The translations under genes and the position numbers were made by a program. Of a DNA stretch of 64,000 nucleotides, positions 35,059 through 47,796 are shown one piece after another (the first letter of the stretch is position 1; each line of letters opens with the position of its first letter). Under the pieces are notes generated by a model. The model did not search any database. It worked only from the letters and a program-made list of their open reading frames with translations, and was not told the origin of the DNA. The stretch is from the NCBI GenBank assembly GCA_029449235.1, contig JANATG010000004.1, forward strand, positions 744,001 through 808,000. The letters run 5' to 3'. The stretch comes from Linnemannia schmuckeri. Taxonomy: Eukaryota > Mortierellomycota > Mortierellomycetes > Mortierellales > Mortierellaceae.

Positions 35059-35567
35059 CGATACACAAAGAAAAAAGGAGAAGCAAACCGCACGCGCAGG
35101 CGAAGTGTAAGGATGAGAAAGAGCAAGAGAACCATCTTGTGCTTCTTTTGGCATGGCTCTGCTTCAAGCAGTAATAAAAAAGAGTGAGAAGATATGGTGC
35201 CTAAAAAAAAGGGCTGGACCGTTTTGTATGCTTCGAAATTCGTATTTTGCTTGCTCCTTCGATGTAGACACTAAACTATGAGGAAGGGAGTACAGAAGAG
35301 TGCTCTTGACAAGCCAACAATTTACCAGGTTGTTTAGCAAAGTTTTTTGATATTTGATGTTTTCATGCTCCCTTTGTTCTGCAAGGGACTCATTTGAAGA
35401 AATGCGAGTCATGCCTGCCTGTACGTTTTGTTTTTTTCTCTCAGAAACGAAAAGCACTCAGATGAAAACCATGTAACAAATCCATCATGACAACACAAGC
35501 ACAGACGCTATATCAAGCCTTGATTGAATACAATTTCACATCTATTTCATCCAACTATCAATTAGGT
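35059..35567. other. Spacer between orphan exon and copy B
   Basis: No coding signal. This is presumably where the rest of the lost copy lay; I see no recognisable trace of its FAD motifs. Confidence 0.4.
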
Positions 35568-37467
35568 TCAAACAGCCTGAACAGGTCGCTTCTTATCCTT
35601 CTCTTCTTGTGCTGGAGCTTTGACTTTTAAACTAGGTTGGTATGCAGGCTTGACCAACGCCGGTGTCTCGTCCAATGGCAAGAATGCGAGCTGCGGTCTA
35701 CAGCTGTACATCTGTTCCGCTGCTCGGCGCTTCAAGTACTCGGGCATGTTCTTCATCATAAACCGCACAAGCATCGCCTTCAAACCCTATATGAAGTAGT
35801 GACGTAGGATAAAAAATTGAGCATTCGAACTTTGTGTAGTTACCATTCCGACGCATTTCCTACGTAAAATCGTCCCTTACCTTAGCAACCAATGCCTGCA
35901 GCATTTGACTTGTCGCAAAAGCCCTCTCGACCCACTCGATACGTTCAGCTCTGTACAAATCAAACGCACGTTCAATCTCGTCAACGACAGGGTGCATTGG
36001 CAGGGCGTTGATGTAGTTTGCCAACACTGTGGCATCGTGCATGGCGTTCACTGCTCCTGCTCCTCCTGACGGGTTCAGTTTGTGACATGCTATTTATCAA
36101 TGACGAAGGAAGTGCATGTGTGAGAGGAGGCATGAGTAATTAGGCGCATCGGGTCTTTACACGTCGACAAAAAACGTCCATGCGCGCTACAATTTCATTC
36201 TCACTTACCATCACCCATCAACACAGTACGACAACCATACCACGTCTTGAACACCTTCTCCTCCAACATGACTTTCGAGATATATTCCTTGGGCGACCAG
36301 TCGATCAAGTCTCCGATGGTCAGTTTCTTGTCTCCTCCAGCGATGATAGGAAAATCTCGGACCTGCTCGCACATCGCCTCGGCAGCCTCGGGTCCCCACT
36401 CGGAGTTGCGAAAGGAATCATGCAGCTTGGACGATTCCTCGTCGAGAAACATCACAATCGACCAACAGATTGTGCTCTGGGTTGTTGTGAACGTATTCCA
36501 AGCATAGGGTTTGTCTTCTCCAACGATACGAATGAGCTGACACTTATCACTCGCCAAGAGAGGAATTTCCTCGGGCGTCAATTGCTTGGTCTGACCGACC
36601 AAACAAATAGTGCTGAAGGGAAGCGGGACGTCGTCCGAGGATGGCAGCTTCTTTTCCTTCTTTAATTGCTCATACAGATTCTGCCGGATGGCGCTGTGTG
36701 CTCCGTCGGCTCCTACAAGAATGTCACCCTCATACTCGGTGCCGTCGCTGCAACGGATAAGGATGCCGTTACCGCCCTGGGTTGTTGAGAGGATTTTTTT
36801 CGACATGTGGATGCGCTCCTTAGGAACTTGTCTTAGGAACAAGTCGTACAATTTTGGTCGAGGGAGAAGCCTAGTCTCCGCTCCAAATCTGTTGTAGAAA
36901 AGAAAATGCGCGCATGGGTTAAAGTCTTTTTCGCTTTATCCGTATAGACTTCCCTACTACTAAGTGTGCAGTAGGAAGCAGGCGATATTGTGGCCGCAAA
37001 GGTACCTTGCTGTTGCCTCGTCAAAATAGTTGGAGAACGAAAATTGGATCTCACGATCCTCATTGCCAACCTGGACTGCAGGGACGACATTACTCATGGC
37101 GACGAATTCGTCATAGACCCCAAGTTGGCGCATCAATGGAGCCACAGTCGCGTTGAGCGTGATCCCCGAACCTGTGAGGGGGAATATTTTGCCGTGAGAG
37201 AAGGTACAAAGGTCATTAACGAAAAAAGGGGGCAGGGGAGCAATCATCGACGAAGGACGAAACAGCAAAAGTATGGCACTGTGGTCACCTACCAAGGGGC
37301 TTGACTAAGGGTGCTCGCTCAAAAATCTCATAGGGAATGTCAGTCTTTTGCAAAATGGCTCCGAGAGTAAGTCCTCCCAGACCAGCACCGACGATGAGGA
37401 CCTTAGGACGTTTGGCATGCATCACCTTTCGGTCATGCTCGAAGTTGATGTCAGGGTTGATCTCCAT
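35568..37467 (-). CDS. FAD-dependent monooxygenase (class A), copy B
   Basis: Five exons (37467-37293, 37171-37006, 36888-36209, 36089-35881, 35786-35568) encode 482 residues. Gene structure and sequence are closest to copy A: the first four exons have identical lengths and there is no intron before AWNTFTT. FAD motifs are GAGLGG (27-32), GADGAHSAIR and GDACHKLNPSGGAGAVN. The C-terminal YSCRPQLAFLPLDE is present. No key residue is missing, so it should be functional. The A/B pair is probably a recent duplication within the array. The ATG at 37467 gives the conserved MEINP start; a second Met at MHAKRPKVLIVG is possible. Confidence 0.9.
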
Positions 37468-38673
37468 GTGAGTCAAGTGAATGCAGATGTCGATTGAGAA
37501 TGGAGGACGAGAGAAAAAAAAATGGAATGAACGCAGGAATGAGGAATGGAGGACAAAAAAAAACCAAAAAGAAAAGACAGAAAAGACAAGCAAAGGAATC
37601 AGTGGGCAGAAACGTGGTCGTGTCACCTTTTCTCTTTTTTGCCATGGTACGTTACTAAGTACTAGTTCTATTTTTTTTTCATTAGCGCATGAAAACGAGG
37701 GAGAAAGAGCGCCTTGCGCGGGTGTTGATTTCATCCGATCGACCCCTGTACCATCGTACCATGCAAGGACCGACCCATTGAAATCGGAGCTAACGACTCC
37801 GACACTATTACCATTCGCACGACATTTGTCACAACAGGTATTTTTCGAATCGAAAAAGCGATTTTTTTTCCATTTTCTTTTCTGGATTGCCCATGATCAT
37901 TCACAGAGGAGGTGTCCCTCTTCAGTTGATAGCGAACGTTATGTTTCATTCTTAGAAAGACAAGTGTTGACATAGTTTGGTGAAAAAAGTACACCTGGAC
38001 CGTTTCTGTTCATGTCCAAGAGAGCAATCTCTCACGCAGACACGGCGCAAAACGTAAAAATCAACCACAGCAGACTCAAAAGAAGGAATAATCACAACGA
38101 ACGATCCGATCACAAAACTTTATTTGTCCCTCCATGGTGATGGCTGTTCATAACGCAGAGACTTCACCTTTTTTTGGTCAGGATCATTTGAACATAGACC
38201 AGACAAATGATCTCATCGAGCGCACTCCCTGTCATTCTCAAGATTCAATTCAGAAAAAGTAAGAAGTGGGGACCCCTTTGCATCAACACAAGTTACACCC
38301 ATGGCCTCCTTTTGACCACCATTCCAATGTACTTCAAGCATTGTACTTACCGATCAACAATAAAAAGAACAAAAATTGTGAGCAAATTTTTTTTCTTGTT
38401 TTCTGTGAACAAGACAGAACAGGGTAAACCTTATAGGGATGGAATAATGGCTCCCAAAAACAAACAAACACAGCATGCGCAAGGAAGATCTTCCTGTACT
38501 AGGTGTGTGTCCGGAAAAATCTCAAACGCAGCTTGTTGATTCGGGCTTGGTACATTTAGGCGTCTGAGGGTAGGATGAACATGCAAATTGACCAGACTTT
38601 TAACATCATGCATAAAGAAAAGTGCATTTTATTACTTCAACAAATGGGTAAATCAACATCTCGCCAGCGCCCT
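37468..38673. other. Spacer between copies B and C
   Basis: Holds the presumed promoter of B (C/T-rich on the minus strand, about 37468-37670) and the 3' flank of C. No further gene is supported. Confidence 0.5.
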
Positions 38674-40792
38674 CTAAATAGTCTGTGCAGGTGGCGATGC
38701 AGCACTCTGTTCAGCAACAGGAGTCTTGGCACTCAAACTGGGTTGGGGAGCAGGCCTTTCTGATCCCTTGTCCTCAGCCTTGGGTAGGAACGCAATCTGT
38801 GGACGGTTGGCATTGAAGCGGATCGCCGACTTTTTCTGCATCGAAGCAGGCATGTACTTTGCGCAGAAACGAATAATTTTGCCCACAATTGTCTATCGTG
38901 AAGATCCACAATGCGCCAACAGAAAAGTGTGTGTTCATTAGTACAGTAGATGACTCGGCTCGGTGGGTTGCTCCTATATAACTAACAGGGCGTTAGTCTA
39001 CCTTGGATGCCATGATACGGAAAATCTTGCTTGTGTCAAAAGCCTCCTGGACCCAAGGGATGCGCTCCTCATGGTACGCCTTGAACGCTTCCGCGATTTC
39101 CTCCGCTGTTGGGTGGTGTGGCAATGCGTTGATATAGTTGCCCAGGGTGACGGCATCATGCATAGCATTAACAGCACCGGCGCCTCCTGCAGGGTTGAAC
39201 TATTGCGGTAGAAAGCATGTGTCAGTGAGTGAGTACAAAGGTCGTGGACGGCATGGAGCTGGATTAACAGACATGATCAAGATATGACTTCTACCTTGTG
39301 GCATGCTGAAAGCGAGAAAAACGAAAGATAAGAAGAAGCAGAAGAATAATTAGATTGTGCTTTTCATACTACTTTACATTCTCTCCTCACGTTCAAGGTC
39401 TGCCACCAGCGCGTTTCTTACCATCGCCAAGGAGGACAGTGCGGCAATCGTACCAAGTCTCGAAGACCTTCTCCTCCAGCATAACTTTCGAGATTAGCTC
39501 TTTGGGCGTCCAGTTGATCAAATCCTGAATAGTCAATTTCTTGTTGCCTCCACTGACAACAGGAAAGTCCTTGACCTGCTCACACATGGCAGAAGCAGCC
39601 TCGGGCCCCCATTCCGAGTTTCGAAATGAATCGTGTATTTTGGATGATTCTTTGTCCAAATACAAGACGACAGCCCAGCAGAGCGTTGCTTGGCTGGTCG
39701 TAAACGTCGACCACTAAAAAGGAGCGAGTACGATCAAGTGAGATGAGTTTTTTCAGACACGAAGAGACTCAATTAGGGGCGAAAATACATTTTTAAGATA
39801 TCACATAGTCAAAAGCACTAAGCAGCGACCTACCGAGTAAGGTCTGTCACCACCAAGGGTGTTGATGAACTGGCATTTCTCCTTGGCAATGTCGGGGAAC
39901 TCTTCAGCAGTCAGAGGTCTCGTCTGTCCGACTAGACAGACAGTACTGAAGGGCAATGGCAAACCATCCGAAGCAGGCAGCCTGTTGGCCTTTTTCAGTT
40001 CCGCATACAAGCTCTGTCGCACGGCACTGTAAGCACCGTCAGCACCGACCAGGATATCACCCTCGTACTCTGTCCCATCACTGCATCGAAGAAGAACCCC
40101 ATTGCCTCCTTGTTTTGTTGAGAGAACTTTTTTGCCCATGTGGATGCGATCCGTGGGAACTTGTCGAAGCATAAGATCGTACAGCATAGGGCGCGCGACG
40201 ATAAATCCATCTGCCCCAAACCTGAAAATGTTTAGTACGTAATAAAGTAATTGTTAGTATTATGAAAGGTTGGTACAAGAGGTAGAAGAAGGGTTCAGGG
40301 GCGTCATAGTCAGAGGAGACACTTACATTTTGCTTGAGAAACTCCCATCAGGGAAGCTGGGAAACTCCATTTTATACTCTGTCTGTCGCTTCTCGTTGCA
40401 GAACTGAATCGAATCGTTGAACTTGGCCAGCGCAACGAATTCATCGTATATCCCGAGCTGTTTGAACATTGGTGCTGTTGATGCTCCAAAGGCCATCGCC
40501 GACCCTACAAGAACAAGATGCCAAAAAAGGATGAAGAAACATGATGAACTTGGGACAATTCTACTTTCAGAAGAGTGCGTAGACGTACTCTGATTTCTCT
40601 AAGCAATTGGGGCTTACCAAGGGGTTTGACTTCGGGAGCTCGTTCAAAAATCTCGTAGGGGATGTCTGACTTTTGGAGAATGGCGCCCAAGGTCAGACCG
40701 CCCAGACCAGCTCCGATGATGAGAACCTTGGGTCGCTTGGCGAACATGACTTTTCGTTCATGCTTGAATGTCACTGCGGGATTGATCTCCAT
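38674..40792 (-). CDS. FAD-dependent monooxygenase (class A), copy C, with 11-nt microexon
   Basis: Seven exons (40792-40618, 40504-40327, 40221-39834, 39713-39422, 39305-39295, 39199-39002, 38892-38674) encode 486 residues. Exon 5 is an 11-nt microexon, CATGCCACAAG, which supplies the His-Lys of the GD motif GDACHKFNPAGGAGAVN and is flanked by proper AG and GT. An additional intron precedes WSTFTTSQATLCW. The FAD motifs GAGLGG and GADGAYSAVR are intact. The second exon is 12 nt longer than in A, B and D and its protein differs there (KMEFPSFPDGSFSSK), so substrate contacts may differ. The C-terminus keeps NRPQIAFLPKAEDKG. Correct splicing of the microexon is needed for a working product. Confidence 0.88.
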
Positions 40793-41960
40793 AATGTCCG
40801 GTGATGTTAGATGTCGTGATGATGAGAAAGAGGAGGAGTAATGAAGAAACAAGATGAGCAACGGAAGCGTGAAGAGTTTGAAAAAAAAAAGAGAAAATAG
40901 CGAATTGAGAGGTTGGGGTAGGGAGAAAGAACAAGTAGATGAGGTGGATAAGCGGGCAAGAGCGCCGTCTTCTGTTTACTCATCGCCATTCGTCTCTATC
41001 ATCGTCGGTTAGAAGGCAACCTCTGTTTCTTCCTTTTTTTCCTTTCTTTCTGTGTGACGGTGTGAGCATATTTTTTTTCTTTTTGATCGTTTTGATGTGC
41101 AAGCATCGATTGTCAACATGCGGTGGTTTCGGCAGTTCTATACGAACAACCTTTTCGTGGATCGATCTGAGAACACACACGATGCAGTTGGTGTATGTTA
41201 GCTATGAAACGCATTAGTGAAGAATGTTAAAGGTCTATGTGCCTTTTCTTGTCCGCGTAGGCAATGTTCGATGGGTGCATTGATTATGCTGTAGTCGAAA
41301 TGCTTCCTCCTTTCCAGCTCACAACAGCCAAGAGTAGTGAGCGTGATGCATCATAAAAAATAAACAAAATGAGAGCAGATTTACACAGTGGGAGGAAGTA
41401 GAATGTCGCCTATCACGTGTTGGTAGTGTTCTTGCGACCAAAAAACGGACCACAACTCACGCCAACCAGCTCGAAAACAACAAGCGTTTTTTGAGAACAT
41501 GAGAACATGGGGACATGAGAACATGAGAATGGGGGTTGAAGACTGCCAATACCCCTTGTTATCCCCCACTCTCTGTTTCCTTCTTGACTCTGTGCAAGTC
41601 AATGCTCCATCACTTTTGATTAAAACACTCATTGACCAATCACAGAAGGAAGATAACCTTAATTTACCTCTTTTCTACCGGATATTTCGTGTGCTGATCA
41701 GATCTCTCATATACCTCTCCTTTGTTTTCTTATGGTCTCCCTTTCACTTTTTTGTTCATCCTCAGACCCCACATCTTGCTGGGAAAACATGGTCGCTCTA
41801 ACAATTCAACTTCCTCACTTTTATCCCATCATTTCGCTCCTTCGAACATCCGCCTGTCTTTAATCACTTCACAGAGAAAAAATCGAGAAGAAATTTTTTA
41901 TCTCTTTTCTGTTTTGATGCTCACCAATAAAAATATGACGCTTTCCTAGGTAAGGATTGC
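40793..41960. other. Spacer between copies C and D, left part
   Basis: Presumed promoter of C next to 40793, then low-complexity DNA. A short GAACATG/GGACATG repeat lies at about 41497-41530. No gene is supported. Confidence 0.5.
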
Positions 41961-42100
41961 TTTCTACTAATTGAGAAATTCTTTCTACAAAGTCGTCTCA
42001 GTAATTTCCATTAAGTGTGAAGCGGTTTCCACTAGTGAAAAGCGATTTCTGCTAAGTGATACGCGATGTCTACTAAGCGAGACGCCTTTGAGACGAAGCA
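41961..42100. repeat. Second degenerate ~21-bp repeat array
   Basis: Units begin with TTTCTACTAA or variants at about 41961, 41982, 42005, 42026, 42046, 42067 and 42087. The approximate consensus is TTTCTACTAAGTGAAACGCG. Spacing is 20-23 bp. Confidence 0.55.
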
Positions 42101-42378
42101 AAACGCGTGATAACCTAAGTGAGTGGGACGTTTTGATATGTAGTAAGAAGGGTAGTTGATGCTAGGTGAAGCAGCGATGGATAGAAAAAACTTGTTTTGG
42201 GACAAACTCACCAGTCCTCCACCATTTTTTTACTAATGAGACGAAGGTGCTTTTTTTAAAAAAAAATAGAGCATCAATTCAGCTCCAATATAGCTAATTA
42301 CACACCAAGAAAGACGTTGTATTTGTTTACTGTGTTAAAGCACGTACTCGAATATGAAGGTCAATAAAGCTTTGTGAA

Positions 42379-44369
42379 CTAGAGAGAAGATGCAGACTTT
42401 TCTTGGGCGATCCGTTCCCGTGCTTGAGCCTTGGCGTGCAAACTGGGCTGATAGACTGCTTTCACAAGGGGATCGACCTCATCTAGAGGTAGGAAGGCCG
42501 CTTGCGGCTTGTAGGAGGCCTGTCGCTCATTCCTGGCCTTCATTACCGCAGCTGGTGCGTACTTAAGGATGAAACGAACAATGGTAGCCTTAATACCCTG
42601 TCGATCCCGATTAACATCAATTTTTCAGGAAAAAAAAAGGTACAGTGAGAGGCAATGTTAACAACAAGAAATAAAATACAGCCAAGGTTTATGTGTACGC
42701 CATGCAATATTCTACTACATACCCTATCAACCATGCTCCTGAACAATTTGCTCTGCTCAAAGACGTCTTCAACCCACTGGATGCGATCGTTCTTGTAGGC
42801 AAGGAATGCCTTTTCAATGTCGTCCGTAGTGGGATGATCAGGAAGCGCGTCGATGTAGTTTGCAAGAATGACTGCGTCATGCATCGCGTTCGTGGCTCCT
42901 GCTCCTCCAGATGGGTTAAATTTGTGGCATGCTATTTGGCAGGTGAAGATAGAAATAAAGTATTAGAACGACACGCCGTGGCTTTCCCTTTTTTTTACTC
43001 TTCACATCTTTGTCTCATATAAACTCAGATTAAAAAACCGTACCATCGCCCAGCAAGACAGTGCGGCAGCCGCCCCAGGTCTGGAAAACCTTTTCCTCGA
43101 GCATAACCTTGGAGATGTACTCCTTAGGTGTCCAGTCAACAAGGTCGCCAACTGTGAACTTTTTGTCTCCGCCCGCGATGATGGGGAAATCTCGAACTTG
43201 CTCACACATGACAGCGGCTGCCTCTGGTCCCCACTCAGAATTACTGAATGACTCGTCTTCCTTGCTTGTTTCCATGGATAAAAACTCAACCAACGAGTAC
43301 GCCACTGTCCGCTGAGCAGTTGTGAAGACTCCCCACTTGAAATTAGAGTGCGAGAGTTGCAAAAGACAAAGAAGGTGATGCTAGAGTTAGTTTCTAGGAT
43401 CGTAGTACCAATATTTGGCAATTTAGTATCTAATAGTATCCCTCCTGTACTTACAGCATAGGGCTTGTTCTCGCCAACAACACGGTTGAACTGACACTCT
43501 TCTTTCTCAATGTCCGGGTACTCTTCGACGGTCAATGGCCTGGTCTGCCCAACCAGGCAAACATTGATGAATGGAAGAGCCTCGCCATCCGATTGAGGTA
43601 ACTTGTTCTCCTCTTTGAGCACTGCATAAAGATTTTGACGAACAGCGCTGTGAGCGCCATCCGCTCCTGCCAAAATATCACCCTCGTACTCCGTCCCGTC
43701 ACTGCAGCGGATAAGAACACCGTTACCCCCTTGTTTGGTGGTGAGGACTTTCTTTCCAAGGTGAACATGTTCCTTGGGAATCTGGCGTAGGAGGAGGTCG
43801 TATAGCACTGGGCGAGCGATAAGGCGAGTCTCGCTTCCAAATCTAATATAGAACGAACAAAGAAATTACCCTGGTCAGTCCCATTCTCTTGTGTGGTTGA
43901 AAAACATAATCATGCTAGGCTTTAGGCTATCTACCTCTCGATGGCGTCTTTGCTACCGACGGCGATTTCAAAATCGATCTGGCGGTTCTCTTTCCCGACA
44001 TTAATTGTAGTTAGGACCTTGCTCAAAGAATTGAACTCCTCCTCCAGTCCAAGCTGTCGGATCAGCGGCGACGTTTGCGATGTCAACACAATAGCCGAAC
44101 CTATTTTCAAGATAAAGGGGATACCTTTGTCAGAAAGGTATTCTGGGTCGAACAAGGAGGCGTACTTTAAAACGGATCACCATGTTTTTACCGAGGGGCT
44201 TGATCTGCTGAGCACGCTCAAAGACCTCATAGGGAATGTTAGCTTTCTGGAGGAGCAAGGCGAGGGTGAGACCTGCCAGGCCTGCTCCGACAATTAGAAC
44301 CTTGGGTCGTTTGGCGTTCGTGACCATTCGGTCGTGTTTTGAATTGATGGCGGTAGGGTTGATCTCCAT
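42379..44369 (-). CDS. FAD-dependent monooxygenase (class A), copy D
   Basis: Six exons (44369-44192, 44100-43935, 43842-43455, 43335-43044, 42931-42723, 42597-42379) encode 483 residues. FAD motifs are GAGLAGLTLA near residues 28-37, GADGAHSAVR and GDACHKFNPSGGAGATN. The intron before WGVFTTAQRTVAYS is present, as in C and in the decayed copies, but there is no microexon intron. The C-terminal exon carries YKPQAAFLPLDEVDPL, a variant of the shared module. All splice sites are canonical, so the gene looks functional. It is the first intact gene of the minus-strand series. Confidence 0.9.
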
Positions 44370-45456
44370 GTCGCGACGGGATGAGAGATGTCGAATGTTG
44401 GAAGAAGAATGAATGCAGAATGAGAATGAGAAAGGTGATGAGAGAGGAAAAAAAAGTGTGAAAAGGTAAGAGGGAAGTGAAGTTTTGGGGAGGCAACCCT
44501 TTGCCTATTCTCCCCTCTTAGCTTTTATCGCTGTCCTTTAGAGCAGTTGGGTGCCTTTTTTTCTCCTTCGAGTCTTTGTGCGACCGGGAGCATTTTTTCT
44601 CTTTATTACTCTGCATGATGTTCATGCAGTGATGAGGACGACAAGAATGCCCCATTGAGTCGGCAAATCAATTTTTTGCACAATGGCAAGACATGGTGTC
44701 GTATGTATTTCATGGGACTTAATTGCAAGCGTTACCTCCGTTTTCAGAAAGAAGACCCTTTGACGTCCTGATCATTTCTAAGTGGAAGAAGGTACTGGGC
44801 CAAGGCGATGCTTCCTCTCTCACCATCCAAGAGCAGGCCCTGAATTGTGTGAAAGTGGATGCGTGTGTAGGTAGGTGTATGAGGAGACTGATGGTCAATA
44901 GGGAACCCAAACCTTATATTTTTTTTCGTTGCTATCAAACTTTAATCGCTGGTGGTTGACACGGCGAACTCTCTCCTCTTCTCTCTCTCCCTCTGGGAGA
45001 GGGTCATGAACAAGAGACACCCCCAGTGTTGTAGTGACATGTCTTGGTCATAAAGGGTGCCTATGTTTAACTAGGAAACAAATGGTATTTCCTTGTTGCG
45101 ATGCACCAACTCCAAAGGCACATATCTAGAAGATCATCGTGAAGTGGGATCGATCTACCTTTTGTATTTGGTATCCTTGTTTTGATGCGGCGACCCCCGG
45201 AAAAAAATGTGAGCAATTTTTTGTGTTTGTATGTTTTGACAAGGAGGGACAACTATGAAGGGATAGATTATGTTTCTGCCGTGCGATTTCGCCATCCAAA
45301 CCACACAATCCCATCGGGCGATTGACCTTGGAAAAAATTCAGCCCACCAAGAACACAGGTCCAACACTCTGTCCCGCCAACGAAACATGGCCACTTTTAT
45401 TACGCGCATTCTGGAGCTGTCAAGAATGCGTCATGCGCTTTGCATGACAGACGGGG
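44370..45456. other. Spacer between copies D and E
   Basis: C/T-rich on the minus strand next to D (44370-44480), a probable promoter. The remainder shows no recognisable gene. Confidence 0.5.
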
Positions 45457-47796
45457 TTACGGAGCGGGTCTCACTGACCCATGGTCCTCAGCTCTGGGCA
45501 AGAAACACACCTGAGGTCGGTTAATGTCTATCTGAATAACGATGCGCTTCTGTGTCCAGAGAGGCATGTACTTGGCACTGAACCGGACCACCTTTGACAT
45601 GAACCCCTAGTAATTAGAAACGATATACATCTGTGTGAGCAAATCCTTAACGATCACAGTCCGCAACAGATATTACATGAGCCCCAAGGAGTTGTAATAG
45701 CAACAGAGCAAGCGAGTGTGAATACGGAGATAGGAAGAAACAAGGACGGCAGAGGGAACAAGGGAATACTAGAAACGGGAAGGAAAGGCTAGGAATGAAT
45801 GATGTTTATTATACAGGAAAGCTAGGGTATTTATATATGTTAGGTTATGGGCTCCAGGATGGTGGTGATGTGGTTAGGTGGTGATGTGGATAGATGGGGC
45901 GGTGGATAGATGGGGCGGTGGTTAGATGAGAAGGGCGGTTAGATGAAGGGTGGTTAGGTAGGAAGCGCGACCGCAAGGTAAGGGAGCTGTCTATGATACT
46001 ATCACAGGAGTATAGCGGAAGGAAGAGCTTACTGTGGAAGCCATAGTTTTGAAGATGCTGCAAGATTTGAATGCCGCCTTTTCCCACGGAATCCACTCGC
46101 TGGTGTACTCTGTGAATGCTTCATCTGTATCCTTGGTGGTGAGATGAGGAGAGAGCATAGATGTAGTTGGCCAACGAGATGGCGTCGTGTAGAGCATTTG
46201 TTGCGCCAGCCCCTCCTACGGGATTCAACTTGACGATAAAAAAAAAGAGGGTGCTGGGTGAGTTCCATGTTATCTTGTTTTGAATCCAGGCTGCGGTGTC
46301 GTGAATGCCTTTCCTATTTACACAGATCATTATGTATCTTGTGGGATGCTAATTGCAGGTCAAATAATAAAGTAAGCGACGAAAGGAGATATATGTTAAT
46401 GCCTACACCATCACCAGACAACATAGGTCATTGACTCCCAGCACATTGCACTCGATGACATCGCGTTCATACCATCACCAAGGAGAATAGTCCTGTCATG
46501 ATGCTAAGTCTCAAAGACCTTCTCCTTCAGCATGATCTTGGAGATCTTATCCTTTTTGGCCCATTTAATCAAGTTGCCGAGGGTCAATGGCTTCTCGCTC
46601 TCACTAATGATGGGGAAATCCTGATTATCCTTGCAAAATGCCTCAGCTGCCTCGTGTCCCCATTCCGAGTTGTTGAAGGAACTGTCGCGCTTACTTCTCT
46701 CCGTGTCAAGATACTTTACGACTGCCCAGCATACGGAATTGCTTCTCATTATGAAGGCCATGTACTAGATGTGGAAAGAGGTGGATTAATTATGCATTAC
46801 TTTGTTGTGGCACAAGCACAAATTGACATATGAGTGACATCTAATCGTGGTAGCCACAAGGAAAACTAGCCGGGTAGGGCTTGTTGTCTCCAATTATGTT
46901 CATAAACTGGCAGTCCTCCCTGGCTAGCCTTGGGAACTCACTGACGTCCAGCACATGGGTCTAGCCCACCAAACACTCCGTGCTGTAAGGAAGAGGTAGT
47001 GCGTCCGAGACTGGCAGCTTGCTCTTCGCCTTCAGCTGGCTGTACATATTTGACGAACGATGTTGTACGCTCCGTCAGCGCCTACAGGGATATCGCCTTC
47101 GTATACTTCTTCGCTGTTGCAATGAATCCTGACGCCTCTGTCATCCTGGGAGGTCTCTATGATCTTAACGCCCATATGAATTCAATCTTTGGATACTTGT
47201 CGGTGAAGAAGATCGTTCAAGACTGTTCGAGCAATAATGTAGTTCTCGTATCCAAACCTATGGTGTAAAGGCAACTAACGTACTGTTAGTGCGGCGCTCA
47301 CTCATGACCGACAGCGTATTAACAACACAAGTAGACGTCATTCTGAAACAGCAAGACCTACAGGTCTGAGGCCTCTCTGAACTTCATGATATATTCGAGC
47401 TGCCACTGCTCGTTTCCAACCTGGGTCACCACGACTTTTTTGCCCAATGACACAAACTCGTCGTAGATTCCGCACTGTAGGAAAAGGTAAGCAGTCGTCG
47501 ATGTCAACATCATCGCAGAGCCGAGTAAGAAACATAATACACTATCAGGTATCAGAGCAAGGTACAGGGAGAAGAATACTGCTGTATATAGCCTGATAGA
47601 GTGCTCGCCGATGTTTTTCACCTCAGATGCACGCTCAAAGATGTCAAAGGGGATTTGCCTTATGGAGCAGCATGCCAAGGGCAAGACCTTCGAGATCGGC
47701 CCCGATGATTAGGACCATGGGATGGGCTGGTGGTGCTGCTGATGATTGATGACCCTGGACATTCGAGATGCTGTTGCTTGATATTGTGCTGATCAT
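45457..47796 (-). pseudogene. Decayed FAD monooxygenase, copy E
   Basis: All parts of the family are visible in order but broken. The N-terminus reads VLIIGADLEGLALG, so the FAD-binding GxGxxG has lost its second Gly. A frameshift lies before FDIFERASEVKNIG and the exon 1 donor has become GC. Exon 3 has an in-frame TGA before IHMGVKI, while VGADGAYNIVRQ survives. Exon 4 (about 46770-46500) reads CWAVVKYLDTERSKRDSSFN. The 11-nt microexon CATCCCACAAG is recognisable at 46348-46338, but its donor GT is AT. The last exon keeps KVVRFSAKYMP and NRPQVCFLPRAED. Its C-terminus and microexon make it the sister of copy C. Confidence 0.85.
45848..45965. repeat. Minisatellite within pseudogene E
   Basis: GGTGGTTAGATG / GGCGGTGGATAGATGG-type repeats of about 15-20 bp, between the last two exons of copy E. 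Probably expanded after loss of function. Confidence 0.7.

Noticed and set aside
32293..44369. Monooxygenases as a bacterial UbiH-type operon or contamination
   Set aside because: All have several GT-AG introns and individual leaders. UbiH similarity is only at fold level.
32293..47796. Array as a CRISPR-like or ribosomal repeat
   Set aside because: The repeats are full genes with introns; there is no short repeat-spacer pattern and no rRNA motif.
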